Assembly (NCBI RefSeq): GCF_028369105.1
Contig: NZ_JAQNDO010000001.1
Coordinates: 2,659,711-2,723,710, forward strand
Reading direction: 5' to 3'
Length of the DNA: 64,000 nt
From: Polyangium mundeleinium
GTDB taxonomy: Bacteria; Myxococcota_A; Polyangia; Polyangiales; Polyangiaceae
A program made the position numbers and the translations under genes. The notes under the pieces were generated by a model. That model was not told the DNA's origin, made no database searches, and was given only the letters and a program-made list of their open reading frames with translations. Positions within the stretch are counted from its first letter, which is position 1; every line of letters starts with the position of its first letter. Positions 26,562-33,784 of this stretch are shown here, piece by piece.

Positions 26562-27251
26562 ATGAGCGTGACCTACCACTACCCGCGCCCGGCGCTCGCC
26601 GTGGACTGCGTCGTGTTTGGCCTCGACGAGGAGGACCTCAAGGTCCTCCTCATTCGGCGCGGCGTCGATCCTTTCGCCGGGCGCTGGGCTTTGCCTGGCG
26701 GGTTCGTGCGCCTCGACGAGACACTCGACGAGGCCGCGCGGCGTGAGCTTCGCGAAGAGGCCGGCATCGAAAAGGTGTACCTCGAACAGCTTTATACGTT
26801 CGGGGCCGTGGACCGGGATCCACGCGAGCGTGTCGTTTCGGTGACCTATTACGCGCTCGTGAAGCTCTCCGAGCACATGGTCCGCGCCGCCACGGACGCG
26901 CGCGAGGCCGCCTGGTTTGCGATCGACGACTTGCCGCGGCTCGCGTTTGATCACGAATCCATCGTCGACAAGGCCATCACGCGCCTGCGCGGCAAGGTGC
27001 GGTATGCGCCCATCGGGTTCGAGCTCTTGCCCAAGAAGTTCACGCTCACGCAGCTCCAGCGCGTGTACGAGAAGGTGCTCGGGTACGAGCTCGACAAGCG
27101 AAACTTCCGCAAGAAAGTGGCCGCGACGGGGCTCTTGATCGAGCTCGACGAGGTGGAGCAGGACGTCGCGCATCGGGCGGCGCGGCTCTATACGTTCGAC
27201 GAGAAGACGTACCGCAAGCTCGAAAAAGAGGGCTTTTTGTTCGAGATATGA
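26562..27251 (+). CDS. nrtR: NrtR-type transcriptional regulator (Nudix domain plus winged helix)
   Basis: A 229-residue protein. Residues about 8-140 form a Nudix fold ('[30 protein letters not shown]' spans the Nudix box region), and about 150-229 form a winged-helix domain ('[22 protein letters not shown]'). This is the fold of NrtR, a repressor of NAD-synthesis genes that is released by ADP-ribose. The Nudix box appears largely intact (REL-REEAG), so residual hydrolase activity is possible. It begins at ATG 26562 without a ribosome site. It heads a run of five same-strand genes with gaps of 13-28 bp and has two palindromes in its promoter. Confidence 0.88.
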   Translation: MSVTYHYPRPALAVDCVVFGLDEEDLKVLLIRRGVDPFAGRWALPGGFVRLDETLDEAARRELREEAGIEKVYLEQLYTFGAVDRDPRERVVSVTYYALVKLSEHMVRAATDAREAAWFAIDDLPRLAFDHESIVDKAITRLRGKVRYAPIGFELLPKKFTLTQLQRVYEKVLGYELDKRNFRKKVAATGLLIELDEVEQDVAHRAARLYTFDEKTYRKLEKEGFLFEI

Positions 27252-27267
27252 GGCCGGGGAGGTTGTC

Positions 27268-28092
27268 ATGCGCGTCGACGAGCGATTCGAGGTGGCCGCG
27301 GGCAGCGTGACGGGACGCTCGCACGTCCTCGCCGGGAAGCCGAATCAGGACGCGTTTGCGTTTCGTTCGGCCGAATGCGGGATCGTCGGCGTCGTGTGTG
27401 ACGGGTGCGGCAGCGGCGCGCATAACGAGATCGGGGCGGCGATCGGGGCGCGCATCCTCGCGTCGCAGGTGCTCCGCGAGATGGAGGCCGGCGCGGCGAT
27501 CGGCGAAGAGGCGACGTTCGAGCGAGTGCGGGAGCGTTTGCTCCTGGCGCTCGCTTCGGCCGCGCAGGACATGGGGATCGCACACGCGCGTGGCGTGGCC
27601 GAGTTTTTCCTGTTCACCGTGCTCGGCGTGGCGATCTCCGCCGAGCGGGCCGTTGTGTTCGGCGCCGGGGACGGGATCTTCGCCGTGGGGGACGAGGTCG
27701 TGCGGCTCGGGCCTTTCCCTGGCAATGCGCCGCCGTACCTCGGGTATGGACTCTCGGGGGCGGGGCCGCGGGTCTCGATTCATCGCGTCTTGCCCGCGTC
27801 GGCGCTCACCTCGGTGCTCGTCGGCACGGACGGCGCGGCCGATTACGATACGCTCGCAGGCGCGTTGATCCCCGGGGCGCACGGGGAGCGTGTGCCGCCG
27901 CTCCGGGCCTTCTGGTCGGAGGATCGGTACTTTCGGAACGCTGATGCGGTGCGGCGATCCCTCGCGCTCGTCAATCGGGACGTGACGCGGCCGCTTTGGG
28001 ACGAGCGGCGGCTCCACAAGGAGCCGGGGCTGCTCGAAGACGATACGACGTTGCTCGTCGTGCGCCGCAAAAAGACGAGCGCGCCGGACTAG
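27268..28092 (+). CDS. PP2C-type protein phosphatase of the NrtR operon
   Basis: A 274-residue PP2C-fold protein. Metal-binding motifs are present: 'KPNQDAF' (Asp28), 'DGCGSG' (45-50), 'GTDGAADY' (about 190) and 'EDDTTLLVV' near the C-terminus. No signal peptide or membrane segment is seen, so it is cytosolic. The Mg/Mn-dependent Ser/Thr phosphatase probably reverses the work of the kinase encoded 13 bp downstream. It differs from the second PP2C in the window (37374-38192), which has the ordinary 'DGMGGH' form. Confidence 0.8.
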   Translation: MRVDERFEVAAGSVTGRSHVLAGKPNQDAFAFRSAECGIVGVVCDGCGSGAHNEIGAAIGARILASQVLREMEAGAAIGEEATFERVRERLLLALASAAQDMGIAHARGVAEFFLFTVLGVAISAERAVVFGAGDGIFAVGDEVVRLGPFPGNAPPYLGYGLSGAGPRVSIHRVLPASALTSVLVGTDGAADYDTLAGALIPGAHGERVPPLRAFWSEDRYFRNADAVRRSLALVNRDVTRPLWDERRLHKEPGLLEDDTTLLVVRRKKTSAPD

Positions 28093-28105
28093 CAGAGGGG
28101 TTCTG

Positions 28106-30049
28106 ATGAAATGGCCGTTCGGGCTCGCCGCGAGGCGAGGACGGGAGACGTGTGCCATGGAAGTATACATCGACGACAAACGCCTTCGCGTGCGCCCACA
28201 GGCCTCGATCGGCAAGGGCGGCGAGGCGGACGTCTTCGACCTCGGCGGCGGCGTCGCGCTGAAGCTCTGGAAGGGGCCGGACCATCCGGACGTCGCCGGG
28301 GTCTCGGTCGAGGCGCGCGCGGCGGCGGACAGGCTCGCGCTCGTGCAGGAGAAGATGCCGTTTTTTCCGGCGGGATTGCCGGCGCGGGTCGCCTCGCCGC
28401 TTGCGCTCGCGAAGGACCGGAAGGGCAGCACGATCCTCGGGTACACGATGTGCTTGATCGCGGGCGCTGAGCCGCTCATGTGCCTCGGCGAGCCGGCGCG
28501 GCGCCGGGCGCTCGGGGGGGATGCCGCGGTGCGGATTCTGCGTGACCTCCGGGCGACCGTGGCGGCCCTGCATCACGCCGGCGTGGTGATCGGCGATTTC
28601 AACGATCTGAATGTGCTCGCGCGGGACGGCGAGGCGCACATCGTGGACGCGGACAGCTTTCAATTCGGCCGGTTTCCGTGCCCCGTGTACACCGAGCGAT
28701 TCGTGGATCCGCTGCTCTGCGAGACGAGCGAGCCGCGACCGCGGCCCGTGCGGCCGTTCACGGCTGCATCCGACTGGTATGCGTTCGCCGTGATGGTGAT
28801 GGGCACGCTGCTTTGCGTGGGGCCTTATGGCGGCGTGTATCGGCCGCGGGATCCGGCGAAACGTGTCCCCGAGGCGGCGCGGCCGCTCCGGCGGATCACG
28901 GTGTTCGACCCGGAGGTGCGTTATCCGAAGCCGGCGATCCCGTTCGGCGTTTTGCCGGACGATCTTTTGCATGCGCTCGCCTCGATCTTCGAGCGCGACG
29001 CGCGGGCGCCGTTTCCGCTCGCGCTGCTCGAAAACCTGCGTTTCACGGCGTGCGTGTCGTGTGGGGCCGAGCATGCACGGGTGCGTTGTCCGGTCTGTGA
29101 TCACGGCGCGGCGCGCGAGGTGATCGTCGTGCGGGGGCACGTGAAGGCATCGCGCAAATTCGCCACGTCTGGCACGATGGTCGCGGCGTCGCTCGTGGGG
29201 GACGCGCCGGCGTACGTGGTGCACGAGGGGGGCGTATACAAGCGGGAGGACGGCGCCGAGCTTTTGCGGGGGCCGCTCGACGGGGCCTTGCGGTTCTGGA
29301 TCCAGGGGAAAACCACGTTCATCGGGCGGCGCGGGCGGGTCGTGGCGTTCGAGGCCGGGCAAACCGAGCAGGCGATTGCGGTGGATGCCCTGGGGCAGGA
29401 ACCCGCATTCGTGGTGAATGATCGATATCGATGGTTCGTCCATGGAGGGCGCCTGTTCCGGCGCGCCGCGCGGCCTACCGGTTCGCCCCTCGCGGGCCTC
29501 GCGGAAGGCGCGGCGGAGCCCTGGGGCGAGGTGCTGGCCGGACAGACCCGCATCTGGGCCGGCGAGCGGCTCGGGTTCGGCTTTTACCGGGCGGGCGCGG
29601 TGTCGGTCGTGTTCACGTGGGATCCCGAGCGCCGCGGGATTCGCGATTCGGTGAAACTGCCCTGGCCGAGCGGGCAGATCGTGGCGGCGGACGCCGCGAT
29701 CGATAAAGACAGGGTTTGGTTTTTCGTGACGTATGTGCGCGCCGGTCGAACGATGAACCGGTGCGCCGTCGTGGCCGAGAGCGGCGCGCTCCTCGGCGTG
29801 GCCGAGGCCGAGGCGGGCGACGGCTCGTGGCTCGGGTCGATCGCGGGGAAAACGGCGATCGGGGGCGCTCTCCTCGTGGCCACGGACAGCGGCCTCGTGC
29901 GGGTCGAGCTCGGCCCGGGCGGGCCGGCCGAGGCGCGGCGTTTCCCGGACACCGAGCCGTTCGTGCACGAAGGCGCGCGGATCCTTGCGGGATCCGCGGG
30001 TCTCTGGGTCGTGGGGGCGCGCGAGATCACGGCGCTCGCCATGGGTTGA
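28106..30049 (+). CDS. Atypical protein kinase with zinc ribbon and C-terminal beta-repeat domain
   Basis: A 647-residue cytosolic protein. Residues about 30-300 are a protein-kinase-like fold: Gly-rich loop 'IGKGGEADVFDL' (35-46), Lys53 in 'VALKLW', a catalytic loop 'IGDFNDLNVL' (Asp164, Asn169) in place of HRDxxxxN, and 'DADS' (181-184) in place of DFG. A zinc ribbon CxxC...CxxC lies at 316-331. Residues about 340-647 contain repeated short strands ('AYVVHEGGVYKRE', 'RWFVHGGRLFRR') resembling a beta-propeller. The ATG at 28106 has AGAGGGG upstream; ATG 28157 is an alternative. It resembles kinases found with PP2C and vWA partners in TerY-type signalling triads. Confidence 0.78.
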   Translation: MKWPFGLAARRGRETCAMEVYIDDKRLRVRPQASIGKGGEADVFDLGGGVALKLWKGPDHPDVAGVSVEARAAADRLALVQEKMPFFPAGLPARVASPLALAKDRKGSTILGYTMCLIAGAEPLMCLGEPARRRALGGDAAVRILRDLRATVAALHHAGVVIGDFNDLNVLARDGEAHIVDADSFQFGRFPCPVYTERFVDPLLCETSEPRPRPVRPFTAASDWYAFAVMVMGTLLCVGPYGGVYRPRDPAKRVPEAARPLRRITVFDPEVRYPKPAIPFGVLPDDLLHALASIFERDARAPFPLALLENLRFTACVSCGAEHARVRCPVCDHGAAREVIVVRGHVKASRKFATSGTMVAASLVGDAPAYVVHEGGVYKREDGAELLRGPLDGALRFWIQGKTTFIGRRGRVVAFEAGQTEQAIAVDALGQEPAFVVNDRYRWFVHGGRLFRRAARPTGSPLAGLAEGAAEPWGEVLAGQTRIWAGERLGFGFYRAGAVSVVFTWDPERRGIRDSVKLPWPSGQIVAADAAIDKDRVWFFVTYVRAGRTMNRCAVVAESGALLGVAEAEAGDGSWLGSIAGKTAIGGALLVATDSGLVRVELGPGGPAEARRFPDTEPFVHEGARILAGSAGLWVVGAREITALAMG

Positions 30050-30077
30050 TTCGCAGAAAGAAACGAGAGGCGACATC

Positions 30078-31124
30078 ATGAACCACAAGGAACTTCCGCT
30101 GCCGGTCTTTTACGATCACAAGAGCGCCGAGAAATGGGGCCATCGTCCCAAGGAGGAGCTGCTCTTCGTGGCCGCCGAGGACTGGCGCAAGGCGCTCGAC
30201 ATCCGGCCGGCGGGCGCGGACAAGACGAACGTGCACCTCTTGCTCATCGACGTGCAGAAGGATTTTTGCCACCCCGAAGGCGCGCTCTTCGTGGCGGGGA
30301 GGAGCGGGCGGGGCGCGATCGACGATAGCCGGCGCATCGCGGAGTTCATTTACAAGAACCTCGACGTGCTCACGGCGATCACGACGACGATGGATACGCA
30401 CTTCTCGCACCAGATCTTCTTCCCGTCGTTCTGGGTGGACCGCGAGGGCAAGCCGCTGACCGCGCACCGGGTGATCACGACGCGGGACGTCGACGCAGGC
30501 GAGGTGCGGCCGAATCCGGCCATGGCGAAATGGCTCTGCGGCGGGAACTACCCGTGGCTCGTGAAGCAGGTGCGGCATTATTGCGAGGAGCTGGAGAAGG
30601 CCGGGAAGTACACGCTTTATCTGTGGCCGCCGCATTGCTTGCTCGGGAGCGACGGGCACGCGCTCGTGGGTGCGCTTCACGAGGCGAGGCTTTTTCACTC
30701 GTACGTGCGCGGGGCGCAGTCGTGGGTGGAGGTGAAGGGAGGCAATCCGCTGACGGAGAACTATTCGGTGCTCTCGCCGGAGGTGCTCACGCGGTTCGAC
30801 GGGCAGCCGCTCGGGCAAAAGAACACGCTGTTCTTGAAGACGCTGCTCGCGGCGGACGTGGTGATCATTGCGGGGCAGGCGGCGAGCCATTGCGTGAAGA
30901 GCTCGATCGACGACATCCTCGGCGAGATCGCCTCGGTCGACGCCGCGCTCGCGCGGAAGATCTACCTGCTCACCGATTGCATGTCGGCCGTGACGGTGCC
31001 GGACGGCAAGGGCGGGTTCGTGGCGGATTTCACGCCCGAAGCCGACAAGGCGCTCGCGAAGTTCGCGGCGGCGGGGATGAACCTGGTGAAGAGCACGGAC
31101 GAGATCGGGCGCTGGTTGAAATAG
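30078..31124 (+). CDS. Long nicotinamidase-like isochorismatase-family hydrolase
   Basis: A 348-residue protein with the PncA catalytic set: Asp58 ('LLIDVQKDFC'), Lys220 ('WVEVKGGNPLTENYS') and nucleophile Cys272 ('GQAASHCVKSS'). The metal ligands are Asp106 and His108 ('TMDTHFSH') and His186 ('WPPHCLLG'). Nicotinamidase converts nicotinamide to nicotinate for NAD salvage. It is much longer than ordinary PncA (about 210): about 50 extra N-terminal residues and an insertion at about 125-180. Its position under an NrtR promoter supports a role in NAD metabolism. The ATG at 30078 was chosen because homology follows; only a weak GAGAGG precedes it. Confidence 0.82.
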   Translation: MNHKELPLPVFYDHKSAEKWGHRPKEELLFVAAEDWRKALDIRPAGADKTNVHLLLIDVQKDFCHPEGALFVAGRSGRGAIDDSRRIAEFIYKNLDVLTAITTTMDTHFSHQIFFPSFWVDREGKPLTAHRVITTRDVDAGEVRPNPAMAKWLCGGNYPWLVKQVRHYCEELEKAGKYTLYLWPPHCLLGSDGHALVGALHEARLFHSYVRGAQSWVEVKGGNPLTENYSVLSPEVLTRFDGQPLGQKNTLFLKTLLAADVVIIAGQAASHCVKSSIDDILGEIASVDAALARKIYLLTDCMSAVTVPDGKGGFVADFTPEADKALAKFAAAGMNLVKSTDEIGRWLK

Positions 31125-31138
31125 GAGAGGAGGACGTC

Positions 31139-31936
31139 ATGACGAACGGGAATGGGAAGGGAAGCGAGATCCGGCGGCTCTTCGAGGCGGCGGAGGAGGA
31201 AGGGACGCTCTCGCCGGAGGCGCTCGCGGCGCTCGCGGCGATCGATATCGGGGCGCAGATCCAGGCCGGGCTCGGCGTGGGCGTCGATGACGTGCAGGCG
31301 TCCGAGGTCGTGCTCGTGACGATCATGCCGGATGATTCGGGGTCGATCCGGTTTTCCGGGAACGCCGATCTCCTGCGGGAAGGGCACAACACGGTGGTGG
31401 AGGCGCTCGCGTCGTCGAAGCAGAAGGATTCGATCCTGGCGCATACACGGTACTTGAATGGATTCGTGCTTTATCCGTACCGGCCCGTGGCGCTCGCCGA
31501 GCGGATGACCCCGAAGAACTACGATCCCACGCTGGGGACACCGCTCTACGATCAAACGGTGGTGCTCCTCGGGACGGTGATCGCCAAAGCGCAGGAGTTT
31601 GCGCAGAGCGGCGTGCCGGTGCGGAGCGTGACGTTGATCCTCACGGATGGGGCGGACGAGGGATCGTGCAGAGCCAAGGCGAGCGACGTGCGGGTGCTCG
31701 TGCGCGACATGCTGGCGAGCGAGCAGCACATCGTGGCGGCGATGGGGATCGATGATGGGCATACGCCGTTCCGGGACGTGTTCCGGGCGATGGGCATCGA
31801 GGATCGGTGGATCCTGACGCCGCGCAGTGATGCGGGGGAGATCCGGCGGGCGTTCCGGATGTTCTCGCAATCGGCGATGCGCGCGAGCCAGCACGCGGGG
31901 TTTTCGCGGGCGGCGGCGGGCGGGTTTCTCGGGTGA
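31139..31936 (+). CDS. vWA-domain protein of the NrtR operon
   Basis: A 265-residue cytosolic protein. After a 55-residue N-terminal helical region, a von Willebrand A domain begins with the MIDAS DxSxS at 65-69 ('MPDDSGSIRF'), and the later ligands lie in 'LGTPLYDQT' and 'ILTDGADE'. The ATG at 31139 is set by GGAGAGGAGG. vWA proteins paired with PP2C and kinases usually act as phospho-regulated scaffolds, and the target here is unknown. Its stop lies one base from the stop of the converging ABC permease gene, with no room for a terminator. Confidence 0.82.
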   Translation: MTNGNGKGSEIRRLFEAAEEEGTLSPEALAALAAIDIGAQIQAGLGVGVDDVQASEVVLVTIMPDDSGSIRFSGNADLLREGHNTVVEALASSKQKDSILAHTRYLNGFVLYPYRPVALAERMTPKNYDPTLGTPLYDQTVVLLGTVIAKAQEFAQSGVPVRSVTLILTDGADEGSCRAKASDVRVLVRDMLASEQHIVAAMGIDDGHTPFRDVFRAMGIEDRWILTPRSDAGEIRRAFRMFSQSAMRASQHAGFSRAAAGGFLG

Positions 31937-31937
31937 A

Positions 31938-32723
31938 TCAGCCGCCGAACGCCCCGAACCGCCGCACGCCCGCGCGAAAGACGAGGAGGGCGGCGGTCGC
32001 GGCGGCCGCCGCGTAGGTGTATTGCACGGCGAGGCCTCGCAGGGCGGACTTCGTGTCCATGAGGCCAATCACGACCTCGACGGGAAACCCCAGGGTGTAG
32101 CGGAAAGGCAAGGCCTCCGCGACGCCGCGCACCCAGCCGGGGAAGAGCTCGAGCGGGACGACGTAGCCCGAGAGCAACATGAACGTGATGAGCCAGATCT
32201 CGAAGACGCTCGTGGAGCTCTCCAGGAAAAACGCGAGCGAGCCGATGAGGGCCATCGTGAAGAAATTGATGAGCCACGCACCGAGCAGGGAAGCGAAAAA
32301 GATCACGAGGAGCGGGCCGCTCCGCGTGAGGTTGGCGTACACGACAGCCACGACGACGACCGGCAGGCAAAGCGCGGCCCGGAGCGGCAAGGCGGCGAGG
32401 TTCTCCGCGCTGTAGATCCAGAGCGGGTGAATCGGCTTGAGGAGGCGCTGCGAGAGCGTGCCCTGGCGGATCTCCTGGTTCATCTCCCACACGAGCCAGG
32501 AGCCCGTGACCTGGCGGACGACGAGCGCCGCCAGGAAATATCCCATGAATTCGCTTGGGCCATATCGACCCACCGGCGCCTCGCTCGCGACGGCCGTCCA
32601 GATGGAGAGGCTGACGAGCGGCATCGTGGTCGTCAGCATCCAGATCACGAGCTCGGCGCGATAGGCGAGCGCTGCGGAGAAGCCCACCCGCAGGAGGGTC
32701 GGATAGACCCGAAGCAGGTTCAT
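31938..32723 (-). CDS. ABC-2 family permease (second-type subunit)
   Basis: A 261-residue membrane protein with six hydrophobic segments and the loop 'NQEIRQGTLSQRLLKPIHPLW', typical of the second permease type in PF06182-like exporters. Its start overlaps the ATPase gene stop by 4 bp, which indicates translational coupling. Its usual partner permease is at 21436-22221. Confidence 0.87.
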   Translation of the reverse strand: MNLLRVYPTLLRVGFSAALAYRAELVIWMLTTTMPLVSLSIWTAVASEAPVGRYGPSEFMGYFLAALVVRQVTGSWLVWEMNQEIRQGTLSQRLLKPIHPLWIYSAENLAALPLRAALCLPVVVVAVVYANLTRSGPLLVIFFASLLGAWLINFFTMALIGSLAFFLESSTSVFEIWLITFMLLSGYVVPLELFPGWVRGVAEALPFRYTLGFPVEVVIGLMDTKSALRGLAVQYTYAAAAATAALLVFRAGVRRFGAFGG

Positions 32724-33724
32724 TGCGTGGCCTCGGCCGGCTCCTCGGCGGGGCGCGCGAAGAGGTCCCGCATGACCTCTTCGAGCGGCGGATCCTCGAT
32801 CGTGAGGTCACTCGTGGGCGCGCTCGCGACGAGGTGGCTCACGGCCTCGCGCACGTCCGATTGCGGGACACGCAGGACCGCGCGCGTCCCTTCGAGCTCG
32901 ACGACGGTCCCCACACGTTCGAGGGCCGCGCGCTCCGGCGGCGCGGTGAAGACGAGGACGATACGTTTGTCTGGGCGGATCGTCTTGACCAGCGTGGCGA
33001 GGTCGCCGTCGTAGCGGAGCTTGCCCCGGTCGATGACGATGACGCGCGGGCAGAGCGAGGCGACGTCGTCCATGTAATGGGACGTGAGCAGGATGGTCGC
33101 CCCGCGCTTCTCGTTGTACTTGCGGATGAATTCCCGCACGACGAGCTGCATGGAGACGTCGAGGCCAATCGTGGGCTCGTCGAGGAAGAGGATGCCCGGG
33201 CGATGCAGGAGCGCCGCCGCGAGCTCGCATTTCATGCGCTCGCCGAGCGAGAGCTGGCGCGTGGGCTTTTTCGTGAGCGCGCCGATGTCGAGCAGGGTTT
33301 CGAGCTCGTGCAGGGTCTCCGCGAACGCCGCGTCCGGGACGCCATAAATGGCCCGGTTCAGGTCGAACGTCTCGGCCGGCGGCAAGTCCCAAAGGAGCTG
33401 CTGCTTCTGGCCCATGACGAGCGTGATCGCCCGCAAAAAGTCGGCCTCGCGGCGCCGCGGGACGTGGCCCGAGACCGTCACCTCGCCGCTCGTCGGGTGC
33501 AGCAATCCCGAGAGGATCTTCAAGGTGGTCGTTTTTCCCGCGCCATTCGGGCCGAGGAAGCCGACGCGCTCGCCAGGCTCGATCGTGAACGAGAGGTCCT
33601 CGACGGCACGAACCTCCTTGTACGTTCGGCGGAAAACGCTGCGCAACGAGGCCGCGAGACCCGCCGGGCGCTCGTGGACCCGATAGACCTTCGTGAGTGC
33701 GCGGACCGCGACGGCGGCGTCCAT
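32720..33724 (-). CDS. ABC exporter ATP-binding protein
   Basis: A 334-residue ATPase with Walker A 'GPNGAGKTT' (about 57), Q-loop 'MGQKQQLLWDLP', signature 'LSLGERMK', Walker B 'ILFLDEPTIGLD' and a switch His in 'LLTSHYMDD'. The C-terminal 80 residues form the accessory domain of daunorubicin-resistance-type ABC-2 ATPases. It heads the ATPase-permease pair and is read from a TACCCT -10-like element 9 nt before its ATG. Confidence 0.9.
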   Translation of the reverse strand: MDAAVAVRALTKVYRVHERPAGLAASLRSVFRRTYKEVRAVEDLSFTIEPGERVGFLGPNGAGKTTTLKILSGLLHPTSGEVTVSGHVPRRREADFLRAITLVMGQKQQLLWDLPPAETFDLNRAIYGVPDAAFAETLHELETLLDIGALTKKPTRQLSLGERMKCELAAALLHRPGILFLDEPTIGLDVSMQLVVREFIRKYNEKRGATILLTSHYMDDVASLCPRVIVIDRGKLRYDGDLATLVKTIRPDKRIVLVFTAPPERAALERVGTVVELEGTRAVLRVPQSDVREAVSHLVASAPTSDLTIEDPPLEEVMRDLFARPAEEPAEATQ

Positions 33725-33733
33725 GGGCCGCGG

Positions 33734-33739
33734 AGGGTA
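33734..33739 (-). promoter_or_regulatory. -10-like hexamer TACCCT for the ABC ATPase gene
   Basis: On the minus strand it ends 9 nt before the ATG at 33724, and no ribosome site intervenes. Confidence 0.3.
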
Positions 33740-33784
33740 GCACCGAACGAGACCCAGATCGGTTAGCCTCCGTCGCAGCAGTAC

